A DNA stretch of 8,158 bases from NCBI GenBank assembly GCA_023406985.1, contig JAEXTK010000050.1, positions 1 to 8,158 of the forward strand, in the 5' to 3' direction. The first letter of the stretch is position 1. Each line of letters begins with the position of its first letter. Shown in pieces: positions 4,413 through 8,158 of the stretch. Position numbers and translations under genes: made by a program. Source of the stretch: Spirochaetota bacterium. GTDB lineage: Bacteria; Spirochaetota; Spirochaetia; Treponematales; Breznakiellaceae. Under the pieces are notes generated by a model. It was not told where the DNA came from. It worked only from the letters and a program-made list of their open reading frames with translations, and did no database searches.

Positions 4413-6593
4413 TCAGTCGGTGGCGAAATCCTTCTTGCGGATCCGGAACACGCCGTCCCAGCTGTCCTCGGGCGGGGCCTTGAGATACGCGGCGCAGCGC
4501 TCGGCGAAGAGGCGGGGCAGGAAGTCGCCCTCGTTGCGGCCTTGCAGGGAGGCGAAGATCGCGAGCGCCTCGTTGAAGCTCCGGGCGAGGTAGAGGGAGA
4601 TGGCGAGGTCGAACTGGTCGCCGTACTCGCGCTTGACGGCGTCGCCCGGGTTCTCAAGGTCCAGGAGCTCGTAGATCATGAGCGGTTTCACCCTTCCCGG
4701 CACGACGACATGGTCCACCATGCGGAAGGCGAAGCGTTCCGGCCGGACGAGCGAGTGGACGGTCTGCTCCGAGACCAGGGTGGAGCTCCGGTAGAACTTC
4801 GTCAGGTTCTCCAGGCGCGAGGAGAGGTTGACCGAGTCACCGATGACGGTCGTGTCCAGGCGGCTCTCGCTGCCGACGGTCCCGAGCATCACCTCGCCGG
4901 TGTTGACCCCTACGCCGATCTCGATGGGCGGGAAGCCCTGCTCGGCCAGGTAGCGGTTGAAGCCGTCGAGCTCCCGCCGCATCTCTATGGCGGCGATCAT
5001 CGCGGCGTCCGCGGTGAACGACTTGCCGGAGGGCTCCTTTCCGTCGCTGGAGGCGAAGAGCGCCATGATGGCGTCGCCGATGTACTTGTCGACGAAACCC
5101 TGGTTGCGCTGTATCGCCTTCTCCATCCGGAATAGGTAGCTGTTCAGGAATTCGAAGTTCTCTCCGGGGAGCATCCCTTCCGAGAGGGCCGTGAATTGGC
5201 GGATATCGGAGAAGAGGATGGAGAGGAAGCGCAGGGAGCTGTCGCCGAGCTGGATGTCGACGGCGGAGTCCCGGCCGAGCAGTTGGAGGAACTGGGTCGG
5301 CACGAACCGGAAGAAGGAGTCCTTCTGGCGGACGAGTTCCTCGTTGAGCGCCGCGATGCGGCTCTGGTCGATGATGAGGTCGGCCGTCTGCTGGAGGGAA
5401 TGGTGGTAGAGGTTCGCCTGCTCCAAGGCGAGCATGGCGAAGATCGCGATGACCACCGCGAAGTAGCCGTAGGCCGTGAACCACGCGAAGGGTATGACCG
5501 CGGCGTTGAGGTAGATGACGTCGTGGATCGCCGTCGCGATGATCACGGGGAAGGACGACAGGAGGAAGATGACGTAGAGGTTCTTGTTCCGGATGAGGGC
5601 GTAGATCAGTATCCCGATATCGAGGACCAGCTGGGGGACGATGATGAAGTTCATCGAATAGCCGAACCAGCGGAGTATTTCCTCTTTCGAGTCCTGGGCG
5701 AGGACGGAGGCCGCCGCGACGATTCCCAGGCCGAGCATCACGAGGGGAAAGATGCGTTTCTCGTTGAGGATGCCGGTGAACTCGCAGCAGAACATGAGCA
5801 GCGCGGCCGACATGAGCACGATGCCCCCCTTGGAGAGGGCTTCCATGAGGACCTCGTCGTTGGATTCGTAGTGCGTGACGACGCTGAAGTAGGCCATGCA
5901 GAAGGTGGCGCAGATGAAGCAGAAGATGAGGTACTTGGCCTCCTTCCGACGCTCCGCGAAGAAGAGGCCGAGGAAGTAGAGCCCGAGGATGAGGGCGAGG
6001 AAGAAGGCTCCTTGGATGGCGTTGATGCCCACGAAGTTGCGGAAGAACACCGCGCGGGCGACGTCGGCGCTGTGGTCGATGTAGAGACGGTCGAGGCCCC
6101 AGGTTTCGTATTGCGGGAATATCTCGAGCACCAGCTCGTTCTCTTCCGCTCCGTACCTGAGGATATCGGGGGAGAGGTACACGGATTGGACGGCGCGGAG
6201 GCTGGAATTGTAGTGGCCGTCCCGATAGCGCCCCTTCATGAAGATCTCGACACCGTTGAGGTAGAGGCGGAAGGGGTATTCGGCGAGTCCCATGTACAGG
6301 GAAAGGTCGTCGTCCTTGAGGGGCGGGTCGATGCGGAAGGTCGTCTTGAAGGTATACATCTTCGGCGAGACGTTCAGGTCCGCGGGGAGGTAGCCTTTGG
6401 AATACCGCTTGACGCCGCTCGTGGTGACCGAGAGGTCCAGGTGGCTCCGTTCCGCCCGCTCCGTTTCCAGCAGCAGGAATTCGTCCAACTCGAGGGGGCC
6501 TTCTTTGCCCGTATAGGAATTCGCGGCGAAAAGCGCCCCGGTCGTGAGCGCGAGCGTCACGAAGAGGGCCACCGAGCGTCGGAAAACGTGCAT
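4413..6593 (-). CDS. Seven-TM sensor class III adenylate cyclase
   Basis: The product is 726 residues if started at the ATG at 6593, whose AGGGG is seven bases upstream. The ATG at 6599 is only one base from that site, so it is less likely. Order of parts: signal peptide (1-24); extracytoplasmic beta-sandwich with FRLYLNGVEIFMKG (108-121), to about 178; seven TM helices near 190-212, 221-240, 257-275, 281-299, 315-334, 339-361 and 368-390 (7TMR-DISM style); a signalling helix (392-427); and the class III cyclase domain (about 455-600). Metal ligands are Asp463 in FSDIRQFT and Asp507 in DKYIGDA. Lys503 and Asp580 (LDTTVIGD) are the pair that selects ATP over GTP. Asn589 and Arg593 stabilise the transition state. 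All are present, so it should make cAMP in response to an external signal. The C-terminal 75 residues (FNEALAIFASLQ, then AERCAAYL) resemble a TPR-like helical tail. It is first in the leftward operon. Confidence 0.93.
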   Translation of the reverse strand: MHVFRRSVALFVTLALTTGALFAANSYTGKEGPLELDEFLLLETERAERSHLDLSVTTSGVKRYSKGYLPADLNVSPKMYTFKTTFRIDPPLKDDDLSLYMGLAEYPFRLYLNGVEIFMKGRYRDGHYNSSLRAVQSVYLSPDILRYGAEENELVLEIFPQYETWGLDRLYIDHSADVARAVFFRNFVGINAIQGAFFLALILGLYFLGLFFAERRKEAKYLIFCFICATFCMAYFSVVTHYESNDEVLMEALSKGGIVLMSAALLMFCCEFTGILNEKRIFPLVMLGLGIVAAASVLAQDSKEEILRWFGYSMNFIIVPQLVLDIGILIYALIRNKNLYVIFLLSSFPVIIATAIHDVIYLNAAVIPFAWFTAYGYFAVVIAIFAMLALEQANLYHHSLQQTADLIIDQSRIAALNEELVRQKDSFFRFVPTQFLQLLGRDSAVDIQLGDSSLRFLSILFSDIRQFTALSEGMLPGENFEFLNSYLFRMEKAIQRNQGFVDKYIGDAIMALFASSDGKEPSGKSFTADAAMIAAIEMRRELDGFNRYLAEQGFPPIEIGVGVNTGEVMLGTVGSESRLDTTVIGDSVNLSSRLENLTKFYRSSTLVSEQTVHSLVRPERFAFRMVDHVVVPGRVKPLMIYELLDLENPGDAVKREYGDQFDLAISLYLARSFNEALAIFASLQGRNEGDFLPRLFAERCAAYLKAPPEDSWDGVFRIRKKDFATD

Positions 6594-6604
6594 GTCCATA
6601 CCCC

Positions 6605-6620
6605 TTTTGCGGCCGCAAAA
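6605..6620. promoter_or_regulatory. Perfect 16-bp palindrome, candidate operator of the cyclase operon
   Basis: TTTTGCGGCCGCAAAA is perfectly self-complementary over 16 bp and does not extend further. It lies between the cyclase -10 box (6622-6627) and the start codon and covers the expected transcription start (near 6615). That position suits a repressor or autoregulator site. It is not an intrinsic terminator on either strand, because no T-tract follows the stem. The binding factor is unknown, and the AraC-family protein of the operon is one candidate. Confidence 0.5.
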
Positions 6621-6621
6621 A

Positions 6622-6630
6622 ATTATAGCA
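6622..6630 (-). promoter_or_regulatory. Extended -10 promoter element (TGCTATAAT) of the cyclase operon
   Basis: On the minus strand the sequence reads TGCTATAAT, a consensus extended -10 element (TGn followed by TATAAT). It sits in an AT-rich island that stands out in this GC-rich window, about 30 bp before the cyclase start. No good -35 box is visible at 16-18 bp, which fits an extended -10 promoter. It would drive cyclase, metallophosphoesterase, AraC-family regulator and DUF2000. Confidence 0.65.
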
Positions 6631-6651
6631 GATCGAAACGGAAAACTCGCG

Positions 6652-6657
6652 TATTAT
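6652..6657 (+). promoter_or_regulatory. -10-like box TATTAT for the YhhN/sigma-factor unit
   Basis: TATTAT lies about 34 bases before the YhhN-family start, in the divergent AT-rich spacer. An overlapping alternative is TATATC (6655-6660). There is no clear -35 match. The expected start near 6664 leaves a leader of about 27 bases containing the ribosome-binding site. Confidence 0.4.
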
Positions 6658-6673
6658 ATCCGATATCTATCAG

Positions 6674-6680
6674 AAAGGAG
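6674..6680 (+). promoter_or_regulatory. Ribosome-binding site AAAGGAG of the YhhN-family gene
   Basis: AAAGGAG is a strong Shine-Dalgarno match 10 bases before the ATG at 6691, slightly further than the optimum. No alternative start lies closer in frame. Confidence 0.65.
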
Positions 6681-6690
6681 CGATTAAAGC

Positions 6691-7347
6691 ATGCCCCTCA
6701 TCACCCTCCCCTTCTTTCTCGCCTCCGTGGCCATGGATATCTACGCGCGGGCCAAGGCCGACAAGCTCGCCGCCGTCTTCCAGCCGCTTTCCACCTTCAT
6801 CGTCATCCTGACGGCCCTCCTCAGCCTCTTTACCGGGGGAGCGCGCGCCGCGTTCACGGTGCCGATCGCGATGGGCCTCATCGTCTCCTTCTGGGGCGAC
6901 ATCCTCCTCGTCGACCGGAACGACCATTCGGCCTTCCTGAAAGGCATGATCCTCTTCTTCACCGCGATCCTCACCTATTCCGTCACGCTCATCGTCTCCG
7001 CGGGATTCCACCTCCAGGACCTCTACATCGTCCCCGTCCTCATCGCCTACTTCGTCGTCTTCATGAAGATCCTCGGGAAGGGCCTCGGCAAGCTCACCGT
7101 CCCCGTGGCGATCTACGGGCTCGTGTTCCTCTTCTGCATCTCCCGCGCCTTCGCGGCCTTCTTCTCCCCCGACTTCACGACGGTCCAGGCCGTCTTGCTG
7201 ACCGCGGGCACGTCCCTCTTCCTGCTCGGCGACACCCAGCTCGCCATCTTCCATTTCGTGGACAAGGACTTCCCCATGTTCTGGGCTCCGGCGTTCTATT
7301 TCGTCGGCCAGTACCTGATCGCGTTGTCGGCGGGTTTCTTCGGCTGA
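6691..7347 (+). CDS. YhhN-family membrane protein (lysoplasmalogenase-like)
   Basis: This 218-residue, very hydrophobic protein has about eight TM segments spread over its whole length. It matches the YhhN/TMEM86 family, whose studied members cleave the vinyl-ether bond of lysoplasmalogens. Visible landmarks are FQPLSTFIVI (30-39), GLIVSFWGDILLVDR (62-76; Asp70), FLKGMILFFTAILTY (82-96), and GTSLFLLGDTQLAIF (173-187; Asp181), followed by the closing YFVGQYLIALS (203-213). The paired membrane Asp motifs are the likely active-site elements. Plasmalogens are mainly lipids of anaerobes among bacteria, so if the activity holds, the host may be anaerobic. Some bacterial YhhN proteins have no proven activity. 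The gene is divergent from the cyclase operon. The sigma-factor gene follows nine bases after its TGA in the same frame. Confidence 0.85.
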   Translation: MPLITLPFFLASVAMDIYARAKADKLAAVFQPLSTFIVILTALLSLFTGGARAAFTVPIAMGLIVSFWGDILLVDRNDHSAFLKGMILFFTAILTYSVTLIVSAGFHLQDLYIVPVLIAYFVVFMKILGKGLGKLTVPVAIYGLVFLFCISRAFAAFFSPDFTTVQAVLLTAGTSLFLLGDTQLAIFHFVDKDFPMFWAPAFYFVGQYLIALSAGFFG

Positions 7348-7356
7348 GCGAAGGCG

Positions 7357-8158
7357 ATGGCCGAAGGCGCGGCGGAAGCCGGGGCGGAGGGCATCCGGGC
7401 GGCGGAAGCCGCGCGGCCTTCCCTGGATGAGATCTACCGGACCTACGCAGGTCCGGTGTCCCGCCTCTGCGCCCGCCTCATCCATGACCGCGAAACCGCC
7501 CGCGACGCGGCCCAGGAGGTCTGGATCGAGGTGTCGCGGAGCCTCCCCTCCTTCCGGGGCCGGTCCGCCTTCTCCACCTGGCTCTGGACCATAGCCCGGC
7601 GCACCGCCTTCCGGCATCTCAAACGGGAAAGGCGGTACTCCACCCGCTTCCTCGGCGAACTCTTCGCGCTCCGCGCCGAGGACGGCATGGAGGAACTCGA
7701 ACGCGTCCCCTGCGAGGACCGCTCCGCCTGGGTCCGCCTCCAGTGCGACGAGTGCCTCACCGCCATCCTGCACTGCCTCGGCAACGACGACCGGTTCATC
7801 TATCTCCTGCGCACCCTCGCCCGGCTCGGCTACGCGGAGATCGCCGCGGTGATGGACCTGGAGGAGGCTACCGTCCGCCAGCGCCAGTCGCGTAGCCTCC
7901 GCAAGCTCTCCCGCTTCCTGAACGCCGAGTGCATGCTCTACAATCCCGCCGGCGCGTGCCGCTGTAAGCTCGCGGCCCCCATCCGCGCGGTGGACCGGGA
8001 GGGCGAATACCTCCGGGTGCGCGAGCTCTCCCGGAAACTCCTCTTCATCAACGCGGCCGACGCGTACCTTCCGCCGAAGGACTATTGGCGCGAGCTCATC
8101 GGCGGTTCGCCGGTCGCGGGGGCGCGGCCCCCCCCGGAGGGCCGGCCCCCCCGCCCCC
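7357..8158 (+). CDS. ECF-type RNA polymerase sigma factor (3' end beyond window)
   Basis: An open frame of 267 codons runs from ATG 7357 to the right edge. Residues 22-92 form sigma region 2: LDEIYRTYAGPVSRLCARLI, then DAAQEVWIEVSRSLPSFRG (50-68) and AFSTWLWTIARRTAFRHLKR (71-90), which holds the -10 recognition helix. Residues about 133-188 form region 4, with the helix-turn-helix LGYAEIAAVMDLEEATVRQR (157-176). After it comes ECMLYNPAGACRCK (191-204), a Cys-x8-Cys-x-Cys motif seen at the end of some ECF sigma factors and possibly zinc-binding. The frame then continues at least 60 more residues, longer than a classical ECF factor of about 180-200. Further cysteines are at 119, 130, 133 and 140. 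The ribosome-binding site is weak (AAGG two bases from ATG). It is probably co-transcribed with the YhhN gene. No anti-sigma gene is visible. The last 20 codons are Pro/Gly/Arg low-complexity and their frame is uncertain. Confidence 0.85.
   Translation, partial: MAEGAAEAGAEGIRAAEAARPSLDEIYRTYAGPVSRLCARLIHDRETARDAAQEVWIEVSRSLPSFRGRSAFSTWLWTIARRTAFRHLKRERRYSTRFLGELFALRAEDGMEELERVPCEDRSAWVRLQCDECLTAILHCLGNDDRFIYLLRTLARLGYAEIAAVMDLEEATVRQRQSRSLRKLSRFLNAECMLYNPAGACRCKLAAPIRAVDREGEYLRVRELSRKLLFINAADAYLPPKDYWRELIGGSPVAGARPPPEGRPPRP
7436..7457 (+). other. Strong hairpin inside the start of the sigma-factor gene
   Basis: ACCGGACCT (7436-7444) and AGGTCCGGT (7449-7457) are a perfect 9-bp inverted repeat around the four-base loop ACGC. 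It is extendable by one U-G pair in RNA. It lies about 80 bases into the coding sequence, in codons of sigma region 2. It has no T-tract, so it is not a terminator. It could affect translation or mRNA stability, or be chance in GC-rich DNA. Confidence 0.5.
8117..8158. repeat. Low-complexity G/C-rich palindromic stretch at right edge
   Basis: The last 42 bases contain almost only G and C, with a nine-C run (8128-8136) and a seven-C run (8146-8152). They include GGGCGCGGCCC-type inverted pairing and the perfect palindrome GGGCCGGCCC (8139-8148), which also occurs at 72-81. The segment shares GCGCGGCCC (8122-8130) with the repeats near 1279 and, in complement, with the left-edge array. It may be the beginning of a repeat that invades or follows the sigma-factor gene. 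Homopolymer errors are likely here. Confidence 0.5.

Noticed and set aside
4385..4657. N-terminal extension of the metallophosphoesterase into the cyclase gene
   Set aside because: The extra residues are Ser/Arg/Pro low-complexity with no family match. ATG 4384 has an ideal AAGGAG and begins just before the first metal motif.
6605..6620. Intrinsic terminator
   Set aside because: On neither strand is the stem followed by a T-tract, and the palindrome lies at the start of a gene rather than its end.
5196..7430. Long open frame of more than 700 codons on the plus strand opposite the cyclase
   Set aside because: It is a GC-bias shadow of the cyclase and YhhN genes. The product is a biased Glu/Asp/Arg/His-rich sequence with no recognisable domain, and it crosses the divergent promoter region.

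Overview
The window is about two-thirds G+C (estimated by eye) and densely coded on both strands, so it is bacterial. A seven-TM (7TMR-DISM type) class III adenylate cyclase, a secreted FecR-domain protein with a Cys-x-Cys/His-His pattern, a YhhN membrane protein and an ECF sigma factor with a Cys-bearing tail are a combination I associate with Spirochaetota. That assignment rests on protein style only and is tentative. No rRNA, tRNA, CRISPR array, transposase or phage gene is visible.

Layout, left to right. (1) Bases 1-60 are a perfect 16-bp tandem repeat that runs off the left edge. (2) A rightward pair follows, DUF3820 protein (101-325) and a stand-alone YqfO/CutA-like protein (322-702), joined by a 4-bp ATGA overlap. 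(3) A leftward nitroreductase (683-1210) converges on it, and the two reading frames overlap at their 3' ends. (4) A 135-bp spacer holds tandem 17-bp hairpin repeats and a promoter-like site. It is followed by the secreted FecR-domain protein (1346-2011). (5) A four-gene leftward operon runs from about 6600 down to 2023: adenylate cyclase, calcineurin-like metallophosphoesterase, AraC-family regulator and DUF2000 protein. Gaps are 28 bp or less and one junction overlaps. (6) An AT-rich 97-bp divergent promoter region (6594-6690) has an extended -10 for the cyclase operon, a perfect 16-bp palindrome over its expected transcription start, and a separate promoter for the rightward genes. (7) A YhhN-family (lysoplasmalogenase-like) membrane protein (6691-7347) and an ECF sigma factor (7357 to the right edge, incomplete) form the rightward unit.

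How the genes may work together: the cyclase has an extracytoplasmic sensor-like domain, seven TM helices, a signalling helix and an intact catalytic domain, so it should turn an outside signal into cAMP. The next gene has the metal-binding motif order of calcineurin-like phosphodiesterases and could limit cAMP, although another phosphoester substrate is equally possible. The co-transcribed AraC regulator could couple the module to gene expression. The palindrome over the cyclase start site is the best candidate for a control site. The DUF3820, YqfO, nitroreductase and FecR genes look like ordinary independent units. No wholly new system can be proven from sequence alone. The cyclase/phosphoesterase/regulator operon and the repeat-rich, apparently leaderless promoters are the points most worth following up.
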